From NCBI RefSeq assembly GCF_022347545.1, contig NZ_JAKREW010000001.1, positions 62,001 through 126,000 of the forward strand: a DNA stretch of 64,000 bases, given 5' to 3'. Origin of the DNA: Terribium retamae. Its GTDB lineage: Bacteria; Pseudomonadota; Alphaproteobacteria; Rhizobiales; Rhizobiaceae. This document shows positions 26,603 through 35,150 of the stretch, piece after piece (position 1 is the first letter of the stretch; each line of letters opens with the position of its first letter). The position numbers and the translations under genes were made by a program. The notes below the pieces were generated by a model that did no database searches, was not told the DNA's origin, and was given only the letters and a program-made list of their open reading frames with translations.

Positions 26603-26956
26603 ATGACCGCACCGAAGGAACTCCGGGTCTCCAAGGACCGCAAGCTGCTGACGGTGACATTTCCCGATCACAGACCGTTCGAATTGTCGGCGGAGTTGCT
26701 GCGTGTGCTCTCGCCGTCGGCAGAGGTGCAGGGCCATTCGCCCGAGCAACGCGTAACCGTCCCCGGCAAGCGCGAGGTTGCGATCCTCAAGATAGAGCCG
26801 GTAGGCAACTACGCAGTCCGTATCACATTTGACGATTTTCACGACACCGGCATTTTCACCTGGGCTTACCTGCACACGCTTGGCCACGAAAAGGAAAGCC
26901 GCTGGCAAGGCTATCTCGACGAGTTGGCCGCGAAGGGATTGAGCCGGGATCGCTGA
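26603..26956 (+). CDS. DUF971 domain protein
   Basis: A 117-residue protein matching the gamma-butyrobetaine hydroxylase N-terminal-like domain (DUF971): LRVSKDRKLLTVTFPDHRPFELSAELLRVLSPSAE, then ILKIEPVGNYAVRITFDDFHDTGIFTWAYLH. In eukaryotes this domain precedes a dioxygenase; stand-alone bacterial copies have been linked to iron-sulfur or cofactor proteins, and the role is not settled. ATG 26603 is preferred because GAGGG sits six bases before it; the ATG at 26597 overlaps the spacing. Confidence 0.85.
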   Translation: MTAPKELRVSKDRKLLTVTFPDHRPFELSAELLRVLSPSAEVQGHSPEQRVTVPGKREVAILKIEPVGNYAVRITFDDFHDTGIFTWAYLHTLGHEKESRWQGYLDELAAKGLSRDR

Positions 26957-27060
26957 AGCGCCGCGTAAATCAGGATGCGAAGTCGCTTGCGCGTGATGCG
27001 GGGGCTGTCGTCAAACTGTCATTCGGCCAGGATAGGCGCAGGGTTCATGGAGCAAGGACG

Positions 27061-27672
27061 ATGTCGAGAATAGAGACTGTAGAGCAGCTCGAAGCCCTTT
27101 ATGGACTTCCCGGGGAAGCGTCGCTGGTCAAGGAACTCGATCACGTCATCCCGGAATATGCCGCCTTCATTGAAGCTTCGCCCTTCGTCGCCCTGGCCAC
27201 CGCGGGGCCGGAGGGGCTGGATTGTTCGCCGCGCGGCGATCTGGCTGGTTTCGTGCGTATCCATGACTCGAAAACGTTGATGATGCCCGATCGCCGCGGC
27301 AATAACCGGGCCGATTCGCTGCGGAACATCATCCGGGACCCGCGTGTCGGCCTGCTCTTCCTCGTACCGGGCTCGGGAACGACCTTGCGTGTCAATGGTA
27401 CGGCTTCCATCACGACCGATACCGAATTGTGTGATTCCTTCGCCATGGAGGGGAAGCCGGCGCGATCGGTCACCATCGTTGCGGTCGACAGGGTCTATTT
27501 CCAATGCGCTCGCGCAATCCATCGCTCGGATCTATGGAATGCAGGGAAGCACGTCGATCCGAAACGCCTGCCTACGCCCGGCCAGATACTGGAGGTCACG
27601 AGCCGCAAGAGTATTGACGGCACCGCCTATGACAAGGAGTGGCCCGAACGGGCGAAGAAATCGATGTGGTGA
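27061..27672 (+). CDS. Pyridoxamine 5'-phosphate oxidase family protein
   Basis: A 203-residue split-barrel flavoprotein-like protein. SPFVALATAGPEGLDCSPRGDLAGFVRIHD and LMMPDRRGNNRADSLRNIIRDPRVGLLFLVPG match the MSMEG_1061-type FMN-dependent PPOX subfamily, and RAIHRSDLWN is its usual C-terminal segment. A redox enzyme with FMN or F420-like cofactor is expected; the substrate is unknown. It is monocistronic and starts after AAGGACG. Confidence 0.83.
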   Translation: MSRIETVEQLEALYGLPGEASLVKELDHVIPEYAAFIEASPFVALATAGPEGLDCSPRGDLAGFVRIHDSKTLMMPDRRGNNRADSLRNIIRDPRVGLLFLVPGSGTTLRVNGTASITTDTELCDSFAMEGKPARSVTIVAVDRVYFQCARAIHRSDLWNAGKHVDPKRLPTPGQILEVTSRKSIDGTAYDKEWPERAKKSMW

Positions 27673-27717
27673 AGGCCGGACACAGGCTTGGCAAAGTCAG
27701 CTGCCTGAGGGGCGACG

Positions 27718-28170
27718 CTATTCGACCTTCATGGCTTCGGTGATGCGAAGCATCATCGCACCCATGCGATCACATTCGGCAGGCGTCGACTGCGCCATCA
27801 CACGTTCGATCAGCGTCGTGTAGACCCGCAAAGCCTCCATGAGCAGGGTTTCGCCGCTGTCGGTGAGGGTAAGCCGCATCACGCGCTTGTCCTTGGCATC
27901 GTTTTCGCGCGCAACCAGACCGCGCGTCTCGAGCTGCGGCAGAAGCATCGTGATGTTGGAGCGCCCCACCAACAACCTGCGAGCGAGATCGTGCTGCGAC
28001 ATGCCGGGATGCCGGTAGAGATTCATCAGCATATCGAGCTGGGCGATCTTCAGATCGAGAGGCTGCAAGGCCTTGGTCAATGCCGCAACCACCGCCTTTT
28101 CGGCGCGCACCAAAGCGATCCAGTTACGGAATCGCGGATTGTCCCAGGGCAAGTCTTGTTTTTTGTTCAT
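27718..28170 (-). CDS. MarR family transcriptional regulator
   Basis: A 150-residue winged-helix regulator: QLDMLMNLYRHPGMSQHDLARRLLVGRSNITMLLPQLETRGLVARE for the recognition helix and DKRVMRLTLTDSGETLL for the wing with its DxR motif. It is divergent from an alpha/beta hydrolase gene. Two identical-format palindromes (28165-28178 and 28185-28198) cover its own start and the hydrolase promoter, so it probably represses both. Confidence 0.88.
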   Translation of the reverse strand: MNKKQDLPWDNPRFRNWIALVRAEKAVVAALTKALQPLDLKIAQLDMLMNLYRHPGMSQHDLARRLLVGRSNITMLLPQLETRGLVARENDAKDKRVMRLTLTDSGETLLMEALRVYTTLIERVMAQSTPAECDRMGAMMLRITEAMKVE

Positions 28171-28198
28171 TCTTGAACTAACATGTTCATGGTTGAAC
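28165..28198. promoter_or_regulatory. Tandem MarR operator
   Basis: GTTCATTCTTGAAC (28165-28178) and GTTCATGGTTGAAC (28185-28198) are two palindromes with GTTCA/TGAAC arms. Their centres are exactly 20 bp apart, two turns of the helix, so two dimers could bind one face. They overlap the start codon of the MarR gene and the 5' end of the hydrolase gene. Confidence 0.7.
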
Positions 28199-28218
28199 TA
28201 ATCTGTTGGATCGCCACT

Positions 28219-29130
28219 ATGGCATCATTTGGTTTGAAGGTCATCCGCGGCCTGTTTGGGCTCGGTGAACGCGTTGCCCCCGGTCTTGCAGGTCGCGCCG
28301 CGTTCGAAGTGTTCTGCCGAACGCCGAATGTCAACAAGGTGAGTGATGGCGAGCGTCGTGCCATCCACCGAGCCGCCGATTTCATGGCAGGGGCCCGACA
28401 TCACAGGCTGAAAACAAAGGCCGGATGCGTAGTCGTCCACGAATTTCGCCCCGACGGCGGCAAGGGATCACGCGGTACGATTCTTGCCATCCATGGTTGG
28501 CGCTCACGTACCGAATATATGCGCTCACTGATCCAGGGGTTCCTGGAAGACGGTTACAGGGTGGTGTCGCTCGATCTGCCCGGCCATGGCAGTTCGTCCG
28601 GACGCCGGCTCAATATGGTCAACGCGGTCGAGGCCGCGCGGCTGGCCGGTGACTGGTTTGGTCCCTTCGTCGCCACCGTTGGACATTCCTTCGGCGGGGC
28701 TGTTGCGACCAATGCTGCGGTGGGCTCCGTGAAGGGTTATTTACCGGTCAACACCGAGAAACTTGTGCTGATCGCAGCGCCCAGTTCGATACCGGACCTG
28801 TTTGCGGAATTCAGTCAGGTTCTCAATGTCGGTCCGCGCTCGCAGACCGCGATGGCAGGTCGCGTCGAACGCCTTTCCGGACGCCCGCTGAAGGAATTCC
28901 AGGGTGGCCGCCAACTCGCGCATGTGCCCGTTCCGACCCTGGTCATCCATGCACCTGACGACAAGGAAGTGTCAGCCAGGCATGCTGATCTCTATGCAAG
29001 TGCCGGAGATCATGTTCGCCTGCATTGGGCAAACGGCCTGGGTCATCGCCGGATCCTGGCAGATCCGGATGTTGTCGGCAAAGCCGTCGCTTTCGTTGCT
29101 GAACGCACCCGACCCGAACTGGTGCACTGA
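28219..29130 (+). CDS. Alpha/beta hydrolase
   Basis: About 303 residues of the alpha/beta hydrolase fold: oxyanion-hole region AIHGWRSRTEYM, LDLPGHGSSSGRRL, nucleophile elbow VGHSFGGAVATNAA (Ser), the acid DDKEVSARHADL, and the catalytic His in GLGHRRILAD. The start is uncertain: ATG 28219 is taken because earlier in-frame ATGs (28183, 28189) lie inside the MarR operator; none has a strong ribosome site. The substrate is unknown; local MarR control suggests induction by an aromatic or lipophilic compound (inference). Confidence 0.83.
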   Translation: MASFGLKVIRGLFGLGERVAPGLAGRAAFEVFCRTPNVNKVSDGERRAIHRAADFMAGARHHRLKTKAGCVVVHEFRPDGGKGSRGTILAIHGWRSRTEYMRSLIQGFLEDGYRVVSLDLPGHGSSSGRRLNMVNAVEAARLAGDWFGPFVATVGHSFGGAVATNAAVGSVKGYLPVNTEKLVLIAAPSSIPDLFAEFSQVLNVGPRSQTAMAGRVERLSGRPLKEFQGGRQLAHVPVPTLVIHAPDDKEVSARHADLYASAGDHVRLHWANGLGHRRILADPDVVGKAVAFVAERTRPELVH

Positions 29131-29141
29131 GAAGCGGCTGC

Positions 29142-29537
29142 CTATTTTTTGCCTTCAGGGGCTTCGACTGGCAAGCCGGCATCCTTCCAGGCCGTGAAGC
29201 CTCCGAGGATATGTTTGACCGGTGTCAGGCCCATATCCTGTGCGGTCTTCGTGGCAAGTGCGGAACGCCAGCCACCGGCGCAGAAGAAAACGAAGCTTTT
29301 TCCCGAAGCGAAGTAAGGCTTGTGGTAAGGGCTCTCCGGATCGATCCAGAACTCCAGCATGCCGCGAGGGCAGTGTTTGGCGCCGGGTATGCGGCCGCTT
29401 TGCTCGACTTCGCGTGGATCACGCAGGTCGACGAAGACAGTGTCATCATCCTCCAGCAGCGCCGCCGCCGCGTCGGGCGAAACCGCCTCGATCTCGGCAT
29501 TGGCTTCGTCGAGCATCTGGCGAAACCCTCTTTTCAC
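29142..29537 (-). CDS. Rhodanese-like domain protein
   Basis: About 131 residues with one rhodanese module: VFVDLRDPREVEQSGRIPGAKHCPRGML, and the active-site loop FFCAGGWRSALA with the sulfur-carrying cysteine, then LGGFTAWKDAGLPV. It may transfer sulfane sulfur or act on another thiol acceptor. The start is a GTG at 29537 with GGAGG six bases upstream, better supported than ATG 29585 in the longer frame. It converges on the hydrolase gene with an 11-bp gap. Confidence 0.85.
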   Translation of the reverse strand: MKRGFRQMLDEANAEIEAVSPDAAAALLEDDDTVFVDLRDPREVEQSGRIPGAKHCPRGMLEFWIDPESPYHKPYFASGKSFVFFCAGGWRSALATKTAQDMGLTPVKHILGGFTAWKDAGLPVEAPEGKK

Positions 29538-29603
29538 GACTGTCCTCCGCACAACAACGCCTGAGCGTCCTTTTGAGATTTCCATCACACCACGGATGCT
29601 TTG

Positions 29604-30236
29604 TCACGGTTCAAGCTGTTTATCGGCATAGGCCTTATCCACCAAGGGCTGGAAGGCTGCCATGGCCCCTTTGGCCACTGCGTCCAACGCCTCTCGGGAT
29701 GCGCCATCGCGCGCGATGATCGACATGCCATGCTGGGTCGTGGCGTAGAACAGGGCCGCAGCATCGCAGTCGAAACCGGCGGGCAGGTCGCCCTCGGCTA
29801 TCCCCCGCTGAAATCGGGACCGCAACGCATCTATGTTTTCCGCGCGGCGTCGCCGCAAATCCGCACAGATCCTTCCGGAGCTGGAATCCTGATGCAATGC
29901 GCCAAGCGCAATCAGGCAGCCCTGCGGCAAATCGGTTCTTGAATAGGCTTTGACCGTGGCATTGAGGAAATCTTGCGTCGCTGCACGCGCAGTCGATGCT
30001 TTTTCGATCGCTTCCCAGATTTCCGTGCCGATCACCTTGGTGTAGTGCGCTATTGCCTCAAGAAAGAGATCCTCTTTACTGCCGAATGCGGCGTAAAGGC
30101 TGGGACAGCCAATTCCCATCGCTGCGGTCAGGTCATTCAGCGATGCGCCTTCGTAGCCTTTTTTCCAGAACACCTGCATGGCCCGTTCAAGGGCTTCGGT
30201 GCGATCAAAACTGCGTGGCCGTCCACGATCCGCCAT
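29604..30236 (-). CDS. TetR/AcrR family transcriptional regulator
   Basis: A 210-residue repressor. The N-terminal DNA-binding domain is RSFDRTEALERAMQVFWKKGYEGASLNDLTAAMGIGCPSLYAAFGSKEDLFLEAIAHY, the rest is a helical ligand domain with the TetR_C_6-like GCLIALGALHQDSSS. It is divergent from an SDR gene, with matching palindromes upstream of both, and probably represses both until bound by a ligand. Confidence 0.9.
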   Translation of the reverse strand: MADRGRPRSFDRTEALERAMQVFWKKGYEGASLNDLTAAMGIGCPSLYAAFGSKEDLFLEAIAHYTKVIGTEIWEAIEKASTARAATQDFLNATVKAYSRTDLPQGCLIALGALHQDSSSGRICADLRRRRAENIDALRSRFQRGIAEGDLPAGFDCDAAALFYATTQHGMSIIARDGASREALDAVAKGAMAAFQPLVDKAYADKQLEP

Positions 30237-30247
30237 GGGAGTCTCAT

Positions 30248-30269
30248 TTCTGTATCAATCAGTACATAA
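30248..30269. promoter_or_regulatory. TetR operator, imperfect copy near the regulator
   Basis: TTCTGTATCAATCAGTACAT shares its left arm and core with the perfect palindrome at 30304-30325. It lies 12 bp from the TetR start codon and probably mediates autorepression. Confidence 0.5.
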
Positions 30270-30303
30270 ATGCCTTGACGGCCTCGCGCAACCTTGCCAG
30301 ATA

Positions 30304-30325
30304 TTCTGTATCGATCGATACAGAA
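30304..30325. promoter_or_regulatory. TetR operator, perfect palindrome
   Basis: The 11-base arm TTCTGTATCGA is followed directly by its exact complement, giving a 22-bp perfect palindrome. It ends 11 bp before the SDR start and overlaps the edge of its ribosome site. Confidence 0.7.
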
Positions 30326-30336
30326 AGGATATATCG

Positions 30337-31083
30337 ATGACTTCTAGCAAATTGCACGGCAAGGCAGCCCTGGTGACTGGCGGCAGCCGGGGTATCGGCG
30401 CAGCCATTGCCCGTCGGCTTGCCGCTGAAGGTGCGGATGTGGCGATCACCTATGTCAGCGGTGCGGAAAAGGCCGAAGCGGTCGTGGCTGAGATCGAGGC
30501 GAGCGGTCGCCGTGCAGTGGCGATTAAGGCAGATAACCGCGATGCCGACGCCGTCGAACGTTCGGTCAAGGAGGCGGCCAAGGCCTTGGGGCGTCTGGAT
30601 ATCTTGGTCAACAGCGCCGGCATTTGGCGCGCTGAACCGGTGGACAGTCTTTCGCTTGCCGACTTCGACGAATCGATCGAAGTGAACCTGCGCGCGCCGT
30701 TCGTGGCGTCGAAGGCCGCGGCTTCCTTGATGGGCGAGGGTGGTTCGATCATCTCTATTTCGAGCAACCTGGCTGACCGCGTCACCGACCCAGGCTTGGC
30801 TGCCTATTCCGCCAGCAAAGCCGGCTTGGTGGGCCTGACCAAGGCGTTGGCACGCGACCTGGGATCTCGTGGCATCACCGCCAACATCGTTAATCCTGGC
30901 TCGACAGATACCGACATGAACCCGGCTGACGGGCCACATGCAGAACACCAGCGCCAGAAAATGGCGACACCGCGCTTCGGCGACGCATCGGAAATCGCCA
31001 GTCTCGTCGCCTGGCTTGCTGGGCCTGAAAGCCGATTCGTTACGGGTTCTGCCTTCACCATCGATGGTGGCGCCAATATCTGA
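30337..31083 (+). CDS. SDR family oxidoreductase
   Basis: A 248-residue classical short-chain dehydrogenase. The cofactor motif is AALVTGGSRGIGAAIARRLA, then LVNSAGIWRAEP, catalytic Ser in ISISSNLADR, and YSASKAGLVGLTKALA (YxxxK), followed by NPGSTDTDMNP and FTIDGGANI. It resembles 3-oxoacyl-ACP reductase-like SDRs that accept varied carbonyls. AAAGGA precedes ATG 30337. It is controlled by the divergent TetR regulator. Confidence 0.88.
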   Translation: MTSSKLHGKAALVTGGSRGIGAAIARRLAAEGADVAITYVSGAEKAEAVVAEIEASGRRAVAIKADNRDADAVERSVKEAAKALGRLDILVNSAGIWRAEPVDSLSLADFDESIEVNLRAPFVASKAAASLMGEGGSIISISSNLADRVTDPGLAAYSASKAGLVGLTKALARDLGSRGITANIVNPGSTDTDMNPADGPHAEHQRQKMATPRFGDASEIASLVAWLAGPESRFVTGSAFTIDGGANI

Positions 31084-31304
31084 CGCAACCGCTTTTGCAC
31101 CGGTTTCGTTGTTGTGGCGGTGCGGAACGTTTCCGCGCTGCCACACTGCTCATATAGAAGTGATCGGCAGATATCGCCTTGTTTAACGAAGGCTTAAACA
31201 AATGCGCGTGAAACGCTATCATCCCGTTACAGAGCCGCAACGCGAATGATTGGAACATCCGCAGCGGAATTCGGAGCCCGAAGACGGGTCGGAGAGGGTG
31301 ATCC

Positions 31305-33197
31305 ATGAAATCGTTCGCGAAGAGATCCGCGCTATTGTCGTTTGCGGCTTTGGCCGCGACGCTGGCGGGATCTCCTCACGCTAGTGCCGAAAATCTGTTC
31401 GATATGCTTTTTGGTGGCGGTGTCCGCCACGGACCGCCTTCGATGCGCGACGGCGGGTATAACGATCCTTACAGGAGGCCTGCAAAGCGCAGCGAGTTTC
31501 CACCGCCGCCGAATACGCGGAAAGCGGCGGCCATCGCCAAGATTACGGGGCCGACATACAATACTTACAAGGCCGATCCCCTGGTGAAGGTCGACTTCTC
31601 GTCCTTGTCGGCAGCCCCTCAAAACGCCGCCTTTGAACCGGCACAGGCGAGCGACGCCTTCCATGAGAGCTTGGCTTCTTTGGCCGATTACGATTTGCGT
31701 GCCGAAGCGGCAAACGCGAAAGCACTGATCGCTTACTATGGTGTCAATCCCGGTTTCATCTGGGTTACAGATGCGGAGCCGAACGAACGTGCCAGACAGG
31801 CGATGCGTGTGCTGGGCGATGCCGCAACCTATGGCCTGGCACCGCAGGATTATCTGGTCGATGTGCCGGCGCCCACGTCCGTCGATCCGGCGGAACGCGC
31901 CAAGGAGATGATCCGGTTCGAGATGGCGTTATCGGCACGTGTGCTGCGTTACATCGACGACGCACAGGACGGCCGCATCGATCCGAACCGTATCTCCGGC
32001 TATTACGATTTCCCCGCTAAGCCGCTCGATCGGGAAGGCGCCCTCAAGACGCTCGCGCGCACGCAGGAGGTCGCCACCTATCTGGAGTCGCGTCACCCGC
32101 AAAATGCTGAATATCAAGCACTGCGGGTCGAACTCGAAGCGCTGAAGGCGAGCGAGGAGAACGAAATCGTCGTTGACTCCAAGCTGAAGCTGAAGCCGGG
32201 TGAAACCAGCCCGGAATTGCCCAAATTACTGTCGCTGATCGCGCGCGATCTCGATGACGACATGGGTGGAGAATACGGTGAGGTGTTGGCCAGCCTGGTC
32301 ACCAGCGAGACTTATGTTCCGGAATTGGTCCCCGTCATCAAGGCCGCGCAGAAGAAGGCCGGGGAGAAGGATGACGGCGTCGTCGGACCACGCACGGTGG
32401 CTGCACTCGCCGGCGCTTCGAAGGCAGATCGCATCGCCAAGGTGCAATATGCGCTCGAGGAACTGCGCTGGCATCCGTCTGACCTTGGAGATCCGCGCGT
32501 CTTCATCAACCAGCCGTCCTTTAGTGCGAGCTACATCGAAGGCGGCCAAGAGAAACTGAAGATGCGGACGGTTATCGGCAAGGTCGCTAACCAGACCAGT
32601 TTCTTTTACGACGAGATCGAACAGGTCGACTACAACCCTTATTGGGGTGTTCCGCAGTCAATCCTGGTCAACGAAATGCTGCCACGGCTGCGCCGGGATC
32701 CTGGTTATCTCGACCGCGCCGGTTACGAAGTGACGGATTCACGCGGCAAGCGCATTCCATCTTCGGCGGTCAACTGGGGCGCCTATGGTGCAAAAATCCC
32801 CTACAACGTCCGTCAGCAGCCGAGTGAGGCCAATTCGCTGGGGGAACTGAAGATCCTGTTCCCCAACAAGCATGCCATCTACATGCATGACACCCCTCAG
32901 AAGGCGTTCTTCCAGCGCGACAACCGCGCATTGAGCCACGGCTGTGTACGACTGCAGGACCCACGCGGCATGGCTGCCGCCGTGCTCGGCACATCGGTCG
33001 ATTATGTTGCCGGCAAGCTTGCCAAAGGGCATTCGTCCGAGAAGGTAAGCCGCAAGATCCCGGTCTATGTCGCCTACTTCACCGCCTGGCCCGATCTATC
33101 TGGAAAGGTTGAGTTCTTCGACGACGTCTATGGCCGCGACGACCGCCTGCGGCAGGCACTGGAAGCAGTTGCTGCCGTGCGTGGGCCGGTGAGCTAG
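31305..33197 (+). CDS. L,D-transpeptidase (YcbB/LdtD-like), periplasmic
   Basis: A 630-residue protein with a signal peptide (cleavage near HASA-ENLF, about residue 28). A proline-rich linker follows, then an N-terminal scaffold domain (about 140-280), a peptidoglycan-binding segment (about 310-375, GVVGPRTVAALAG), and the YkuD catalytic domain (about 400-600) with HDTPQKAFFQRD and SHGCVRLQDP, nucleophile Cys547. It forms 3-3 cross-links in peptidoglycan, which are abundant in Rhizobiales with polar growth. GGAGAGGG precedes ATG 31305. Confidence 0.9.
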   Translation: MKSFAKRSALLSFAALAATLAGSPHASAENLFDMLFGGGVRHGPPSMRDGGYNDPYRRPAKRSEFPPPPNTRKAAAIAKITGPTYNTYKADPLVKVDFSSLSAAPQNAAFEPAQASDAFHESLASLADYDLRAEAANAKALIAYYGVNPGFIWVTDAEPNERARQAMRVLGDAATYGLAPQDYLVDVPAPTSVDPAERAKEMIRFEMALSARVLRYIDDAQDGRIDPNRISGYYDFPAKPLDREGALKTLARTQEVATYLESRHPQNAEYQALRVELEALKASEENEIVVDSKLKLKPGETSPELPKLLSLIARDLDDDMGGEYGEVLASLVTSETYVPELVPVIKAAQKKAGEKDDGVVGPRTVAALAGASKADRIAKVQYALEELRWHPSDLGDPRVFINQPSFSASYIEGGQEKLKMRTVIGKVANQTSFFYDEIEQVDYNPYWGVPQSILVNEMLPRLRRDPGYLDRAGYEVTDSRGKRIPSSAVNWGAYGAKIPYNVRQQPSEANSLGELKILFPNKHAIYMHDTPQKAFFQRDNRALSHGCVRLQDPRGMAAAVLGTSVDYVAGKLAKGHSSEKVSRKIPVYVAYFTAWPDLSGKVEFFDDVYGRDDRLRQALEAVAAVRGPVS

Positions 33198-33298
33198 AGC
33201 ATTTTGAGCCAAGTGGAATCACTTGGCGTTACAAGAATGCGGCGAAAAACAAAACTTAGAGCGTTTCCACGTTTTCCGTGAAAACGGAACGCTCTAAG
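33195..33298. repeat. Two-hairpin rhizobial intergenic repeat
   Basis: The first palindrome is CCAAGTG-GAAT-CACTTGG (33209-33226). The second has arms CTTAGAGCGTT (33255-33265) and AACGCTCTAAG (33288-33298) with an inner GTTTTC/GAAAAC pair. The block begins at the L,D-transpeptidase stop codon and likely also acts as terminator. I recall nearly identical copies in many Mesorhizobium intergenic regions. Confidence 0.6.
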
Positions 33299-33338
33299 AC
33301 GTTCAGCCTCGTTGTCGCGGCTGACGAGCGCGGTCGGC

Positions 33339-34031
33339 TCACCCCGATGGTGTTTCGATCCGGTGTGACCACTCTTCGGTTTGGCCTGAAGCCAGCCTGG
33401 CGGCAGCCAGCCGCCTCCAACTATCTGTCAGACCCGGTAGGGCTGCCAGCTCGGCCAATGCGGGTCGATTCATGCGATCATGATAGAGAAGGTGAGACAC
33501 ACGGGCGATCGTCCACTGTGGATGTGGCCGCGCAATCAATGTGGCGCGAGTTCCCGCAGCGATTGCCCCGGCCTCAACTACCCTGAAATACCAGCCGCTG
33601 CGCCCAGTATCCTGTACGCGACGTGCCATATCGGGGAGATCGAAACGCACATTGAGTTTCCAGCAAGGCTGTCTGCCCTGGCTCACTTCCAACAATGCTT
33701 GACCCAACTTCCAGCGGTCGCCGAGGCAGAAATCGGCCTCCGTAGCATTGTCGATGACCAGATTTTCTCCGAAAGCACCGGCACGGAAACGGTCGGCACG
33801 ACATGGCAATTCGACGGCCCAAAGCGGCATATGTGATCTGGCGTAGGCGTGAATCGCCTTGTTCGGGCCGCCATGCAGCCTGCGGTCGCCTTGCTCGTCG
33901 CCGTCGAGGCCGAACTGCCCAGCGTGTATTGCCCCTTGAACAGGCTGCTTGTCTATCGCGCTGAATTTTCCTGCAGGACCGTAGGGAACCGCCTTTCCAA
34001 CACGGATTTCAGCCAAATCAAAGCTGCTCAC
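33339..34031 (-). CDS. MOSC domain protein (YiiM-like)
   Basis: A 230-residue protein with a MOSC beta-barrel domain: GLDGDEQGDRRLHGGPNKAIHAYARSHMPLWA, GAFGENLVIDN, and the conserved Cys in SQGRQPCWKLNVRF. A C-terminal helical 3-alpha domain covers about residues 175-215. MOSC proteins bind molybdenum cofactor sulfur; YiiM-type proteins reduce N-hydroxylated bases such as 6-hydroxylaminopurine using Moco. This fits the Moco synthesis genes at 21.6-24.9 kb. Confidence 0.85.
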   Translation of the reverse strand: MSSFDLAEIRVGKAVPYGPAGKFSAIDKQPVQGAIHAGQFGLDGDEQGDRRLHGGPNKAIHAYARSHMPLWAVELPCRADRFRAGAFGENLVIDNATEADFCLGDRWKLGQALLEVSQGRQPCWKLNVRFDLPDMARRVQDTGRSGWYFRVVEAGAIAAGTRATLIARPHPQWTIARVSHLLYHDRMNRPALAELAALPGLTDSWRRLAAARLASGQTEEWSHRIETPSG

Positions 34032-34206
34032 GGCGGGGCCTCGATCGAATTCTTGTATCGAGATTATTCTGGTCGTCGAAACGACGCCTCATCAAGCCGC
34101 CAACGCCCGCAAAGCAATGGCCCATAGGTATGTTGATGCGGCCGATATGATCGATCCGATGCCGTAACTGGAAGATTTTTCGAAACTGCCTGCTAGGTAA
34201 GCGGAA

Positions 34207-34281
34207 TGGTGGGCGATGTAGGGATTGAACCTACGACCCCACCCGTGTGAAGGGTGTGCTCTCCCGCTGAGCTAATCGCCC
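34207..34281 (-). tRNA. tRNA-Val (anticodon CAC)
   Basis: The minus strand reads GGGCGATTAGCTCAGCGGGA at the 5' end and finishes with encoded CCA (34207-34209). The acceptor stem GGGCGAT/ATCGCCC, the D stem GCTC/GAGC, the anticodon stem CACCC/GGGTG with loop TTCACAC, and the T arm with GTTCAATCC all pair. The anticodon CAC is at 34247-34249. The length is 75 nt. Confidence 0.96.
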
Positions 34282-34392
34282 GCTCCATGCCCGAAGGCCA
34301 AGCGCGCCGCGATATAAAGTGGGTGATAGATGGAAGTCAACGTGCGTTCTGCGCTTCCCTGGTGGGAAAGTGCGGATACGGCAAAAGTTTTT

Positions 34393-35073
34393 TCAGCGCG
34401 CCGCCACCATCAGTTTTTCGACAAGGGCTGGGGTCAGCTCATCGAAGTGCGAGATGACGACCGAAGGCTCGAATTCGCTGACATGGCGGTCGGTGTAGCC
34501 GAAATCGACCGCGACCACCGGGATCCCGGCTGCCTTTGCCGTATCGATATCGGTTTGCGAATCGCCGACCATGACGGCCCGTTCCGGATCGCCGCCGGCG
34601 AGGGCGATGGTTTCGAGCAGATGGCGCGGATCCGGCTTTCGGAAAGCAAAGGTGTCCTGGCCGGCGATCGCGGCGAAATGCCCCTTCAGGCCAAGCGCTT
34701 CGATCAAGGCCTTTGAATTCGCTTCATATTTGTTGGTGCAGACCGCAAGAACATAGCCCGCCGCTTCCAGCCGGCCGATTGCATCGACAACGCCCGGATA
34801 GGGCAGGGACTTGCCCGGAATGTTCTGCGTGTAGTGGGTCATGAAAAGACCGAGCAAGCGGTCGAGTTCTTCTACCGCCAATGCTCTGCGCTGTGCTGCA
34901 TAGGCGCGCTCGATCATGACGCGTCCGCCCTGGCCGACAAAGCGCTTGAAGCCGATATAGTCCACGCTCTCCAGCGCGCCGTCGAGCAGGCTGTGGTTCA
35001 GGCTGTCGAGCAGATCCGGCGCAGTGTCGACAAGCGTTCCGTCGAGGTCGAAAACGATGATGGGGCGCTTCAT
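34393..35073 (-). CDS. gph: Phosphoglycolate phosphatase
   Basis: A 226-residue HAD-superfamily phosphatase. Motif I FDLDGTLVDTAPDLL carries the nucleophile Asp, motif II LAVCTNKYEANS, the conserved Lys in AFRKPDPRHLL, and motif III VMVGDSQTDIDTAKAAG. It removes 2-phosphoglycolate formed by DNA repair or by oxygenase reactions. Length and motif spacing match Gph rather than other HAD enzymes. Confidence 0.88.
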   Translation of the reverse strand: MKRPIIVFDLDGTLVDTAPDLLDSLNHSLLDGALESVDYIGFKRFVGQGGRVMIERAYAAQRRALAVEELDRLLGLFMTHYTQNIPGKSLPYPGVVDAIGRLEAAGYVLAVCTNKYEANSKALIEALGLKGHFAAIAGQDTFAFRKPDPRHLLETIALAGGDPERAVMVGDSQTDIDTAKAAGIPVVAVDFGYTDRHVSEFEPSVVISHFDELTPALVEKLMVAAR

Positions 35074-35150
35074 GGTCCAGTCCGTGGTTGCGGTCGCAGC
35101 AGGCGATAACTGTTCGCCGGCTCCGATACAAGCAGTGTACTGGCCAAAGC

